A stretch of DNA of 64,000 nt, taken from Kaistia terrae (lineage in GTDB: Bacteria; Pseudomonadota; Alphaproteobacteria; Rhizobiales; Kaistiaceae). The stretch is taken from positions 124,001 to 188,000 of the forward strand of contig NZ_JAPKNH010000007.1 of NCBI RefSeq assembly GCF_026344005.1, given 5' to 3'. The translations under genes were made by a program, and so were the position numbers. Below are positions 1 through 7,612 of this stretch, piece by piece (position 1 is the first letter of the stretch; the number at the start of each line of letters is the position of its first letter). The notes beneath the pieces are model-generated. The model saw nothing but the letters and a program-made list of their open reading frames with translations. It was not told where the DNA came from and ran no database searches.

Positions 1-1
1 A

Positions 2-118
2 GCGGGCGAGATCGTGCTGACCGGAAGCCTGGTCGAAACGCGCTGGCTCAACGCCGGCGACCGGGTCGCGATCGCGATCTCCGGGCTTGGCGAGGTGACA
101 CTGACGGTTTCGGAATAG
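2..118 (+). CDS. C-terminal end of a fumarylacetoacetate hydrolase / 2-keto-4-pentenoate hydratase family protein (partial)
   Basis: Only the last 38 codons are present; the gene begins before the window. The readable tail contains GEIVLTGSLVETRWLNAGD followed by a short beta-strand stretch and a TAG stop. This resembles the C-terminus of 2-keto-4-pentenoate hydratase-type members of the FAH fold, where the VLTGSLV strand lies near the metal-dependent active site. The exact substrate cannot be told from this fragment. A family A repeat follows the stop within 20 bases. Confidence 0.6.
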   Translation, partial: AGEIVLTGSLVETRWLNAGDRVAIAISGLGEVTLTVSE

Positions 119-137
119 CGGCAGACAATGCAGCCCC

Positions 138-264
138 TTCACCTCTCCCTAAGGGAGAGGTCGACGCACGAAGTGCGGCGGGTGAGGGTTTAGGGAACCA
201 TCCGGAGAGGCCGTAAACCCTCACCCGGAGCGTCGCTCCGACCTCTCCCTCAGGGAGAGGTGAA
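138..264. repeat. Family A palindromic repeat, copy A1
   Basis: About 127 bases forming a large imperfect palindrome. Each end carries a small hairpin, CCTCTCCC-taa/tca-GGGAGAGG. The inner arms are GGGTGAGGGTTTA and its complement TAAACCCTCACCC, around a short variable centre. Five more copies occur at 1412, 4583, 8659, 14329 and 30472. It fills the gap between the partial gene and the convergent dCTP deaminase gene. Confidence 0.9.
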
Positions 265-286
265 GGAAGGGCGCTATCCGGCCACC

Positions 287-1372
287 CTACCGGAAATGTT
301 TCGAGAGCTTCAGGCCCTGGGCCTGGTAGTTGGAGCCGAGGTCGCTGCCATAGAGCTTGGCCGGGCGTTCCGACATCGTCTCGTAGACGAGACGACCGAC
401 CGTCTGGCCGTGCTCGAGGATGAACGGCACTTCATGGCTGCGTACTTCGAGCACCGCGCGGCTGCCGGCGCCGCCGGCTGCCTGATGGCCAAAGCCCGGA
501 TCGAAGAAACCCGCATAGTGAACGCGGAATTCGCCGACCAGCGGGTCGAAGGCGACCATCTCGGCGGCGTAATCCGGCGGCACATGCACGGCTTCGCGAG
601 AGACGAGGATATAGAACTGATCGGGATCGAGGATCAACTCGGCCTTGCCGCGCACCGGGATCGGCTCCCAGTAATCGAGCACGTCGCAGGCGGCGCGGCG
701 GTCGACATCGACGACGCCGGTGTGGCGCTTGGCGCGATAGCCGATGATGCCGTTCGAGCCTTCGAGGTCGATCGAGAGCAGCAGGCCGCCCGACGCGCGA
801 AACGCGCCGTCGACGAGCGGCTCGCGGGCGTTGAGCGCCGAAAGCTCCGTGTCGGTCAGGTGCGTGTCACCGCGACGAAACCGGATCTGCGACAGACGCG
901 AGCCGGTGCGGGCGACGATCGGGAAAGTGCGCGGGGAAACTTCCAGATAGAGCGGCCCCTGATAGCCGGCCGGAATCGTGTCGAAGGATTGCGCCCGGTC
1001 GGTGATGACGCGGGTGAAGATGTCGAGCCGGCCGGTCGAGGATTTCGGATTGGCCGAAGCCTGGATATCGGCCGGCAGCGCCAGCCCTTCGAGCAGCGGC
1101 ACGATGTAGACGCAGCCCGTCTCCAGCACGGAGCCATGGCTGAGATCGATCTCGTGCAGGGTGAGTTCGGCGAGGCGGTCCTTCACCAGCACGTTCGGGC
1201 CGGGCAGGAAGCTGGCGCGCACACGGTAGGCGACGGCGCCGAGGCGAAGATCGAGGCTTGCCGGCTGCACCTGATCGGCATCGAGCGGCCGGTCGATGAG
1301 GATCTGGCCGGCCGCGAGGCTGGCCCGGATCTGCTCCGCCGAAAGAATTCCGATTGCTGCCTTGTCCGTCAT
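287..1372 (-). CDS. dcd: 2'-deoxycytidine 5'-triphosphate deaminase, long alphaproteobacterial form
   Basis: Predicted dCTP deaminase (dCTP to dUTP plus ammonia), feeding cytosolic dTMP synthesis. The 361-residue protein is about twice the usual Dcd length, as in the long alphaproteobacterial form of the dUTPase/DCD family. Visible landmarks are QPASLDLRLG (36-45), NPKSSTGRLD (108-117, the conserved RSS-like motif) and GYQGPLYLEV (137-146). A second, more divergent domain follows from about residue 190. The start is ATG at 1372; the upstream gap holds repeat A2. It is divergent from metZ. The family call is firm; enzymatic activity is inferred from it. Confidence 0.85.
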   Translation of the reverse strand: MTDKAAIGILSAEQIRASLAAGQILIDRPLDADQVQPASLDLRLGAVAYRVRASFLPGPNVLVKDRLAELTLHEIDLSHGSVLETGCVYIVPLLEGLALPADIQASANPKSSTGRLDIFTRVITDRAQSFDTIPAGYQGPLYLEVSPRTFPIVARTGSRLSQIRFRRGDTHLTDTELSALNAREPLVDGAFRASGGLLLSIDLEGSNGIIGYRAKRHTGVVDVDRRAACDVLDYWEPIPVRGKAELILDPDQFYILVSREAVHVPPDYAAEMVAFDPLVGEFRVHYAGFFDPGFGHQAAGGAGSRAVLEVRSHEVPFILEHGQTVGRLVYETMSERPAKLYGSDLGSNYQAQGLKLSKHFR

Positions 1373-1411
1373 CTCACCCGTTCCCCAACTCTAGTCAGCA
1401 ATCCGTTATGT

Positions 1412-1538
1412 CTTCACCTCTCCCTGAGGGAGAGGTCGACGGCGAAGCCGGCGGGTGAGGGTTTAGGGAAGGCTCCGGTGAGGCCGTAAACCCTCACCCG
1501 GACCTTACGGTCCGACCTCTCCCTCAGGGAGAGGTAAA
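1412..1538. repeat. Family A palindromic repeat, copy A2
   Basis: Same architecture as A1: terminal hairpins CCTCTCCC-tga/tca-GGGAGAGG and inner arms GGGTGAGGGTTTA / TAAACCCTCACCC. It lies between dcd (-) and the metZ riboswitch. The variable centre and the short arm next to it (gacggcgaagccg; gaccttacggtc) differ from A1, with compensating changes that keep pairing. Confidence 0.9.
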
Positions 1539-1630
1539 GAAACCTGCGACACTCGGCTCCGAACGGTTGTCCTCCTTATCCGAACTGCCCGTTGACGCCA
1601 AGCCGCCAGAGGCATATCAAAAAACACATC

Positions 1631-1693
1631 TACCGTGGTCTATTTGAGCCGACCGGCTTGCCGCCACGTTAAACAATGTCGCTAAAAGGTCGG
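1631..1693 (+). ncRNA. SAM-II riboswitch aptamer upstream of metZ
   Basis: The stretch carries the hallmarks of the SAM-II (metA motif) RNA. P1 pairs CGTGG (1634-1638) with CCACG (1664-1668), followed by GTTAAAC and the conserved 3' GCTAAAAGG (1681-1689). The loop segment CCGACC (1649-1654) is complementary to GGTCGG (1688-1693), giving the expected H-type pseudoknot. Downstream is the SAM-cycle gene metZ, the usual context of this class. SAM binding should lower metZ expression. Identification is by eye. Confidence 0.88.
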
Positions 1694-1721
1694 TTGCCGG
1701 AAATCCGACATCCGATTTTTG

Positions 1722-1743
1722 CCCGACCTCGCGTCGGGTTTTT
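1722..1743 (+). terminator. Intrinsic terminator / attenuator between the SAM-II aptamer and metZ
   Basis: CCCGAC (1722-1727) pairs with GTCGGG (1733-1738) around a 5-base loop, followed by five T. It sits 20-40 bases before the metZ start, so it would stop transcription before the gene. Its 5' arm CCGACC (1723-1728) can instead pair with GGTCGG (1688-1693), the same bases that close the SAM-II pseudoknot. Ligand-free RNA could therefore form an antiterminator. Confidence 0.7.
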
Positions 1744-1764
1744 CTTGATCGGGATAAGAAAAGC

Positions 1765-2961
1765 ATGTCCGAAGCCAAGTCCAAACGCCCCCGCCGCCCC
1801 GCCACCGACCTCGTGCATGGTGGCGTCCTTCGATCGCAATTCGGCGAAATGTCCGAAGCGATGTTCCTGACCCAGGGCTTCGCCTACGACACCGCCGAAG
1901 CCGCGGAAGCGCGCTTCACGGGCGAGGATCCGGGCTTCATCTATTCGCGCTTCTCCAATCCCACCGTCGCGATGTTCGAAGAGCGGATGCGCCTGCTGGA
2001 GGGTGCTGCCGCCGTGCGCTCGACCGCCAGCGGCATGGCCGCCGTCACGGCCTCGCTGATGTGCATGCTGAAGGCCGGCGACCACGTCGTCGCCGCCAAG
2101 GCGCTGTTCTCGTCCTGTCTCTACGTCGTGGAAGACCTGCTGCCGCGCTTCGGCGTGCAGTCGACGCTGGTCGACGGCACCGATTTGAACCAGTGGCGCG
2201 ACGCCGTGCGGCCGAACACCAAGGCGTTCTTCCTCGAAAGCCCGACCAACCCGACGCTCGAAGTGCTGGACATCGCCGAGATCGCGAAGATCGCGCATGA
2301 GGGCGGCGCGCTGCTGATCGTCGACAACGTGTTTGCCACGCCGATCTGGCAGCAGCCGATCAAGCTCGGCGCCGACGTCGTCGTCTATTCCGGCACCAAG
2401 CATATTGACGGCCAGGGCCGCGTGCTCGGCGGCGTCATTCTTTCGGCCGATGAAGCCTATGTCACCGACCACCTGCACAATTTTCTGCGCCAGACCGGCC
2501 CGACCCTGTCGGCCTTCAATGCCTGGGTTCTGCTGAAGGGCCTGGAGACGCTGGATATCCGCGTCCGCCGCCAGACCGAGAGCGCGGCGAAGATCGCCGA
2601 CGTGATCGCCGCCCATCCGAAGATTGCGCGGCTGATCTATCCCGGCCGCGCCGACCACCCGCAGGCCGACGTGGTCAAGAAGCAGATGGGCGCCGGCTCG
2701 ACGATGATCGCCTTCGAGGTCGATGGCGGCAAGGAAGCGGCGTTCCGCGTCGCCAGCGCGCTGGAGGTCATCACGATCTCCAACAATCTCGGCGACGCCA
2801 AGAGCCTGATCACCCACCCCTCGACGACGACGCACCAGCGCCTGACCGAGGAAGCCCGCCTCGGCTTCGGCATCACGCCGGGCATGCTGCGGCTTTCGAT
2901 CGGCCTGGAGGATCCCGCCGACCTGATCGAGGACATCCAGCTGGCGCTCGATCAGGCCTGA
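1765..2961 (+). CDS. metZ: O-succinylhomoserine (or O-acetylhomoserine) sulfhydrylase
   Basis: PLP enzyme of direct sulfhydrylation: an activated homoserine ester plus sulfide gives homocysteine. The 398 residues match the Cys/Met metabolism PLP family (fold type I). ESPTNP is at 158-163, DNVFATP at 187-193, and YSGTKHIDGQGR holds the Schiff-base lysine K212. The start is ATG 1765, preceded by GGGATAAG. Transcription runs through the SAM-II riboswitch and terminator, so high SAM should shut it off. It ends in a strong terminator. MetZ is the usual name in this order, but metA in this window carries the acetyl-type residue 111, so the true substrate may be the acetyl ester. Confidence 0.9.
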   Translation: MSEAKSKRPRRPATDLVHGGVLRSQFGEMSEAMFLTQGFAYDTAEAAEARFTGEDPGFIYSRFSNPTVAMFEERMRLLEGAAAVRSTASGMAAVTASLMCMLKAGDHVVAAKALFSSCLYVVEDLLPRFGVQSTLVDGTDLNQWRDAVRPNTKAFFLESPTNPTLEVLDIAEIAKIAHEGGALLIVDNVFATPIWQQPIKLGADVVVYSGTKHIDGQGRVLGGVILSADEAYVTDHLHNFLRQTGPTLSAFNAWVLLKGLETLDIRVRRQTESAAKIADVIAAHPKIARLIYPGRADHPQADVVKKQMGAGSTMIAFEVDGGKEAAFRVASALEVITISNNLGDAKSLITHPSTTTHQRLTEEARLGFGITPGMLRLSIGLEDPADLIEDIQLALDQA

Positions 2962-2981
2962 TCGCGCTCGGATCCCTATCC

Positions 2982-3019
2982 AAAAAGCCACCGGAACGCG
3001 CCCGTTCCGGTGGCTTTTT
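2982..3019 (+). terminator. Rho-independent terminator after metZ
   Basis: Perfect stem of aaaaagccaccggaacg with its complement around a 4-base loop, ending in five T. The A/T flanks make it usable in both directions. Confidence 0.9.
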
Positions 3020-3207
3020 GACATCCGGACAAGCGCTGGAGCCGCCTCCAGATCAGAAAAGTTGCAAGATGCGCTAAATTGCGCAGTGGCGGCGCAGACA
3101 TGTCCATGATTATTGACGCCAAGTTGACTGCCGCCAAGCCAGACGCCGTTGGACTCGCTTCGATTCTTCGGATAGTTTGGAATTCATCCAGGAAGCGGGC
3201 GCTGCTG

Positions 3208-4497
3208 ATGGACTATCAATCTTTCTTCGTGGACGCGATCGACGCTCTCCACTCCGAGAAGCGCTACCGCGTCTTCGCCGATCTCGAACGCATCGTCGGT
3301 CGTTTTCCGCACGCGGTCTGGCGCTCCGAGCGCGGCGCGCGCGAAATCACCATCTGGTGCTCGAACGATTATCTCGGCATGGGCCACCATCCCGACGTCG
3401 TCCGCACCATGGCTGAAACCGCGCAGGGCCTGGGCACCGGCGCTGGCGGCACGCGCAACATCTCCGGCAACAGCCATCCGCTCGTCGAGCTGGAAGCCGA
3501 ACTGGCCGACCTGCACGGCAAGGAAGCCGGCCTCGTCTTCTCCTCCGGCTTCGTCTCCAACGACGCCGCCATCTCGACCATCGCCAAGCTGCTGCCCGAC
3601 TGCCTGATCCTGTCGGATGAGCTGAACCATGCCTCGATGATCGAGGGCATCCGTCGCTCCGGCGCGCAGAAGCGCATCTTCCGCCACAACGACCTCGAGC
3701 ATCTCGAAGAGTTGCTCAAGGAAGCCGCCCCCGGCCGCGCCAAGCTGATCGTCTTCGAAAGCGTCTACTCGATGGACGGCGACATCGCGCCGGTCTCTGG
3801 CATCTGCGACCTGGCCGAGAAATACGGCGCCATGACCTATATCGACGAGGTCCACGCGGTCGGCATGTACGGCCCGCGCGGCGGCGGCATTTCCGAGCGC
3901 GACGGCGTGATGCACCGCATCGACGTCATCGAGGGCACGTTGGCCAAGGCATTCGGCACGTTTGGCGGCTACATCACCGCCAGCCGCGCCGTGGTCGACG
4001 CCGTGCGCTCCTATGCGCCGGGCTTCATCTTCACGACGGCGCTGCCGCCGGCGATCGCCGCCGCGACGACCGCCTCGATCCGCCATCTCAAGGCCTCGCA
4101 GGTCGAGCGCGATCTGCAGCAGAAGCACGCGCAACTGACCAAGTCGGTGCTGATCCATGCCGGTTTGCCGGTGATGCCGTCCGAGACCCACATCGTGCCG
4201 CTCTTTGTCGGCAACCCGGATCTCTGCAAGCGCGCCTCCGACATGCTGCTCGAAGAGCACGGCATCTACATCCAGCCGATCAACTACCCGACCGTGCCGC
4301 GCGGCACGGAGCGGCTGCGCATCACGCCGACGCCCTGCCATGATGAAAAGCTGATCCTCGGCCTGCGCGATGCGCTGGTCGATGTCTGGCACCGCCTCTG
4401 GCTGCCGCTCGGCCGCACCGCGCCGGCCGATGCCGGCCGCATGGTCGCCAATGGCGGCAACTCGCGCTTCGACCTGTTCCCGCCCGCCGGCGGCTGA
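3208..4497 (+). CDS. hemA: 5-aminolevulinate synthase (C4 pathway)
   Basis: Condenses glycine and succinyl-CoA to 5-aminolevulinate, the first step of haem and corrinoid synthesis in alphaproteobacteria. The 429-residue protein starts [20 protein letters not shown], the canonical ALAS start. Further landmarks are [10 protein letters not shown] (81-90), [12 protein letters not shown] (211-222) and [13 protein letters not shown] with PLP lysine K247. An in-frame TTG at 3079 would add 43 residues without family similarity; ATG 3208 is preferred. The gene is monocistronic, between the metZ terminator and its own terminator. The final 30 residues ([13 protein letters not shown]...) are a variable tail. 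Confidence 0.93.
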   Translation: MDYQSFFVDAIDALHSEKRYRVFADLERIVGRFPHAVWRSERGAREITIWCSNDYLGMGHHPDVVRTMAETAQGLGTGAGGTRNISGNSHPLVELEAELADLHGKEAGLVFSSGFVSNDAAISTIAKLLPDCLILSDELNHASMIEGIRRSGAQKRIFRHNDLEHLEELLKEAAPGRAKLIVFESVYSMDGDIAPVSGICDLAEKYGAMTYIDEVHAVGMYGPRGGGISERDGVMHRIDVIEGTLAKAFGTFGGYITASRAVVDAVRSYAPGFIFTTALPPAIAAATTASIRHLKASQVERDLQQKHAQLTKSVLIHAGLPVMPSETHIVPLFVGNPDLCKRASDMLLEEHGIYIQPINYPTVPRGTERLRITPTPCHDEKLILGLRDALVDVWHRLWLPLGRTAPADAGRMVANGGNSRFDLFPPAGG

Positions 4498-4515
4498 ACG
4501 GATCTCCTTCGACAT

Positions 4516-4550
4516 AAAAAAGGCCCGCCGATCGCTCGGCGGGCCTTTTT
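4516..4550. terminator. Bidirectional terminator after hemA
   Basis: Stem aaaaaggcccgccga / tcggcgggccttttt with a 5-base loop (tcgct region), 20 bases past the hemA stop. A-rich and T-rich flanks on both sides. Confidence 0.92.
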
Positions 4551-4582
4551 GCTTAAGATGAAATCACTGCAGTCGCTTGCCG

Positions 4583-4708
4583 TCACCTCTCCCTGAGGGA
4601 GAGGTCGACGCACAAAGTGCGGCGGGTGAGGGTTTACGGCCTCACCGGAAAGTTCCCTAAACCCTCACCCGGAGCGTCGCTCCGACCTCTCCCTCAGGGA
4701 GAGGTAAA
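4583..4708. repeat. Family A palindromic repeat, copy A3
   Basis: Same design as A1, in the gap between convergent hemA and metA. The central segment is in the opposite orientation to A1 (cggcctcaccgg before the ttccctaaac arm). It fills the space between the hemA terminator and the metA stop. Confidence 0.9.
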
Positions 4709-4743
4709 GAGAGGCCTCTAACCCAGGAGCAAGAACCGATGGA

Positions 4744-5691
4744 CTAGGCGGCGACCTCCGCCGCCTCGCTCTGGCCGATGCGGCTGATGTCGAACGGCAC
4801 CGTCTGGTAGATGTCGTTGATCCAGTTGCCGAACAGCAGATGCGCGTTGCCCCGCCAGTTGTTGACCGGCGGCTGCGACGGATCATCCTTGCGGAAATAG
4901 CCGGCCGGAATCCCGACCTCGACCTTCGCCGCCACGTCGCGGAAATACTCGTCACCAAGCGAATTGGTGTCGTATTCGAGATGGTTGAACATGTGCAGGG
5001 CGCGATGGCGGGGGTCGGCGAGCAGACACAGCCCCGTCGCGTCGCTCTCCGCCAGCACGATCACGCCGCTGTCGCGCGGGATCTCGCTCTTGCGCACTTC
5101 CGACCAGCGCGACACCGGCACGGTGAACTCATCGGCCAATCCGCGCAGAAAGGGCGAGGCCGAAGCCGAGGCCGGAACCTGATGCGGGAAGATGCCGAAC
5201 GCCTTCGCCGGCAGATCATATTTCTGCATGCCGTGGAAATGATGCACGGCCGCCTGCGCGCCCCAGCAGATGTTGAACGAGCGATGCACATGGGTCTGCG
5301 TCCAGTCGAAGATGCGGCGCAGCTCGTCCCAGTAGGTCACTTCCTCGAACGGCATCCGCTCGACCGGCGCACCGGTGATGATGAAGCCGTCGAAGCGCTC
5401 GTCCTTCACCTCTTCCCAGGGGCGGTAGAAGGAAAGCATATGCTCGGCCGACGTATTGCGCGGGGCGTGATCGGTGATCTGGACAAGCGACAGCTCGATC
5501 TGCAGCGGCGTCGCGCCCAGCAGGCGCGCGATCTGCGTCTCCGTGCTGATCTTGTTGGGCATCAGGTTGAGCAGGCCGATCTTCAGCGGCCGGATATCCT
5601 GGCGCATCGCATCCGCCGCGCGCATGACCATGACGCCTTCGGCTTCAAGCTTGCGGCGGGCTGGCAAATCGTCGGGGATCTTGATCGGCAT
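4744..5691 (-). CDS. metA: Homoserine O-acyltransferase of the MetA family (acetyl-type residue 111)
   Basis: Activates homoserine by acylation, feeding MetZ. The 315-residue protein starts at MPIKIPDDLPARRKLE, the standard MetA start; the open frame continues 68 codons upstream through the riboswitch. The catalytic cysteine is C142 in FNICWGAQAA, and HMFNHLEYDT (232-241) carries H237 and E239. Numbering by C142 matches E. coli MetA, and residue 111 is Glu (GAPVERMPFEE) where E. coli has Gly. Published work on this family links Glu111 to acetyl-CoA and Gly111 to succinyl-CoA, so this is probably a homoserine O-acetyltransferase. It is preceded by a SAM-I/IV-like riboswitch. Confidence 0.92.
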   Translation of the reverse strand: MPIKIPDDLPARRKLEAEGVMVMRAADAMRQDIRPLKIGLLNLMPNKISTETQIARLLGATPLQIELSLVQITDHAPRNTSAEHMLSFYRPWEEVKDERFDGFIITGAPVERMPFEEVTYWDELRRIFDWTQTHVHRSFNICWGAQAAVHHFHGMQKYDLPAKAFGIFPHQVPASASASPFLRGLADEFTVPVSRWSEVRKSEIPRDSGVIVLAESDATGLCLLADPRHRALHMFNHLEYDTNSLGDEYFRDVAAKVEVGIPAGYFRKDDPSQPPVNNWRGNAHLLFGNWINDIYQTVPFDISRIGQSEAAEVAA

Positions 5692-5757
5692 TTCGGCATC
5701 GTCCTGTCTGGAAGAGCCGACGCTTTTGTGTGACTGGGTCCGTTTGGTTGCCGGATC

Positions 5758-5839
5758 GGCCACATCCTCCCTTGCGGGAGTGCCACCTTGCCCGGAAAGG
5801 CAGGTTGGCGTCGGGCGTCGGCCCAACTCTTGATGTAGC
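5758..5839 (-). ncRNA. SAM-I/IV-type riboswitch aptamer upstream of metA
   Basis: Read on the minus strand, P1 is GCTACATC (5839-5832) with GATGTGGC (5765-5758), 8 pairs with one GU. Inside come ATCAAGAG, a P2 with GTTGG/CCAAC arms, a P3 opening with CCAACCTGCC and closing GGGCAAGGTGG, and a P4 CTCCC-GCAA-GGGAG. The order and the AUCAAGAG and CAACC...GGUG joints match the SAM-I/SAM-IV superfamily, whose variants occur before methionine genes in this order. Between aptamer and start codon, GCGTCGGC (5723-5716) is complementary to GCCGACGC (5822-5815) inside P2, a possible expression switch. The sub-class is less certain than the family. Confidence 0.75.
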
Positions 5840-5980
5840 TCATGATTTATCCGAGCCAAGGCCCGTTGGCAACAGGGTCCAGCAACGGCTGCCATCGAGA
5901 CGATCGCAGGGCGCGGTCGGGATAGAGGCCTGGGATGAAACGCGAACTCAAGTGCGGGCTCGGCTTAGCCCACACGCTCG

Positions 5981-6101
5981 CCGTCATCCTCGCGAAGGCG
6001 AGGATCCATACAGCAGCGCCCTGTCCCGACAACCAAAAGTCTTCGCCACCGACGCTCAACAACCCGGATGCATGGATCCTCGCCTTCGCGAGGATGACGG
6101 C
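5981..6101. repeat. Family B repeat pair, copy B1
   Basis: Inverted pair: left arm CCGTCATCCTCGCGAAGGCG followed by aggatccata; right arm the reverse complement ending GAGGATGACGGCGG. About 60 bases lie between. Each arm also holds the small palindrome TCCTCGC-gaag-GCGAGGA. It fills the space between the metA riboswitch and the aminotransferase stop. Confidence 0.85.
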
Positions 6102-6196
6102 GGAGGGAGTCGAGACGTTTTGGGCGAAAGCCCTCAGGATGCTGGAGGTGGGTGTCTGGCAAGACCGCCGGACACCCAAGCCTGAAGCCAAAGACC

Positions 6197-7369
6197 CTAC
6201 TTCGCGAGCCAATCCGCCAGACGGCGCGTCGCTTCGCGCAGTTGGTCCGGGTTGCGGAGATAGCAGAGCCGCATGAATCCCGCCCCGCCTGCGCCAAAGG
6301 CATCGCCCGGTGCGAGACCGACATTGGCCTCATCGACCAGCTTCAGTGCGAGCTTCCGCGTGTCCGGCTCGCCGTCGACGGCGAAGAAGGCGTAAAACGC
6401 GCCGGCAGGCCGCACGAGGCGGACGCGACCCGTCTTTTCGAGGCCGGAACAGACGATCTCACGCGCTTCCTCGGCCCGCTTGCGCTGGAAATCGATGAAG
6501 GCGTCGCCCTGGTCGAGTGCTGCGACAGCCCCGCGCTGCAGGAATTTTGGCGTGCCGGAGCTCGAATACTGGATGAGGTTTTCGATCACCTGGCCGAAGG
6601 CAGGCGGCGCCGACAGCCAGCCAACGCGCCAGCCGGTCATCGCCCAGTTCTTCGACATGGTGTTGACGTAGAGGATGCGGTCGTCCGGCTCGGCGATGTC
6701 GTAGAAGGAAGGCGAGCGCTCGCCCTCATAGAAGAAGCGCGTATAGACCTCGTCCGAGACGATCCAGAGGCCCTTAGCGCGGGCGAAATCGAGGATCGCC
6801 TGAAGCTCTTCGCGTGTCGCCGTCCAGCCAGTCGGGTTGCACGGCGAATTCAGGAACAGCGCCTTCGTCCGCGGCGTGACGGCGTCGAAGTAACGGTCGA
6901 GATCGAGCGTCCAGCCGGCATTGCCATAGGTCAGCGGCACCTCGACGACCTTGGCGGCGCCGACTTCCGCGGCGGCGGCGAAATTGGGCCAGGCCGGCGT
7001 CGGCACGACGACTTCATCGCCATGGCCCGCGACCATGCGCAGCGCGATCTGGATCGCCGGCATGCCGCCGGACGTGACGAAGAAGCGCTCGGCATCGAAC
7101 GGGCGGCCATAGAGGCGCTCGTGATAGCCGGCCAGCGCCTGCCGCAATTCCGGAATTCCGCGCTGGTGGGTGTAGAAGGTCTCACCGGCCGCCAGCCCTG
7201 CCTGCGCCGCTTCGCTGATGAAGGCGGGGGTCGAGAGGTCGCCCTCGCCGACCCAGAGCGGGATCAGGCCTTCGCGGTCACGACCGTAGTTGAAGACCTC
7301 GACGATGCCGCTTTCCGGAGCTTCGCTTGCTTCCGGGCGCAGCGTATTCAATGCGGAATGGACTGACAC
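6197..7369 (-). CDS. PLP-dependent class I/II aminotransferase
   Basis: Fold type I aminotransferase of 390 residues. Landmarks are YTHQRGIPELRQALAGY (66-82), LNSPCNPTGW (173-182), VSDEVYTRFFY (204-214) and VNTMSKNWAMTGWRVGW with the PLP lysine K240. It resembles aspartate / aromatic-type aminotransferases of the AspC branch, but the amino-acid substrate cannot be fixed by eye. The start is GTG 7369, which gives MSVHSALNTLRPE. Upstream lie a 21-bp tandem repeat and the mscL terminator; it is probably transcribed alone. Confidence 0.85.
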   Translation of the reverse strand: MSVHSALNTLRPEASEAPESGIVEVFNYGRDREGLIPLWVGEGDLSTPAFISEAAQAGLAAGETFYTHQRGIPELRQALAGYHERLYGRPFDAERFFVTSGGMPAIQIALRMVAGHGDEVVVPTPAWPNFAAAAEVGAAKVVEVPLTYGNAGWTLDLDRYFDAVTPRTKALFLNSPCNPTGWTATREELQAILDFARAKGLWIVSDEVYTRFFYEGERSPSFYDIAEPDDRILYVNTMSKNWAMTGWRVGWLSAPPAFGQVIENLIQYSSSGTPKFLQRGAVAALDQGDAFIDFQRKRAEEAREIVCSGLEKTGRVRLVRPAGAFYAFFAVDGEPDTRKLALKLVDEANVGLAPGDAFGAGGAGFMRLCYLRNPDQLREATRRLADWLAK

Positions 7370-7486
7370 GCACGTTTCCAGTTTTGCAGGCGCCTGTCCG
7401 GGAGACCCAAAGTCCTTCAGATCAAGGCGCCGTTTCGGAGGATGTCGCGAATTGGCTCGACCGGGCGTTTCGAGCGCCCGACCAAA

Positions 7487-7549
7487 AGCTTCTAAAGCTC
7501 AACCAAGAGCTTCTAGATCTCAATCGAGAGCTTGTAACTCCCAACCAAG
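7487..7549. repeat. Three tandem 21-bp repeats
   Basis: Units at 7487-7507, 7508-7528 and 7529-7549, each beginning AGCTT and ending AAG or GAG, with about two thirds identity between units. They lie in the gap between the mscL terminator and the aminotransferase start. In one plus-strand frame they would read KLLKLNQ-ELLDLNR-ELVTPNQ. Confidence 0.75.
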
Positions 7550-7550
7550 A

Positions 7551-7574
7551 CAAAACGGCGGCCAAGGGGCCGCC
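7551..7574 (-). terminator. Rho-independent terminator after mscL
   Basis: GGCGGCC (7557-7563) and GGCCGCC (7568-7574) with a 4-base loop; on the minus strand the stem is followed by GTTTTG. It lies 39 bases past the mscL stop. Confidence 0.75.
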
Positions 7575-7612
7575 GCATGCTGCGCCAGATGGCGCTATCG
7601 GTATGCCGCTGA

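Noticed and set aside
260-1489. Long plus-strand frame opposite the dCTP deaminase gene
   Set aside because: It is antisense to a clear enzyme gene, has no recognisable domain and is Arg/Ala/Gly-rich as high-GC shadow frames are. The same holds for the long antisense frames over hemA, metA, argF, argD and most other genes.
3070-3085. TGCGC-taaatt-GCGCA palindrome before hemA
   Set aside because: Five-base arms are too short to be convincing, and no FNR/FixK-type TTGAT-N4-ATCAA site was found there.
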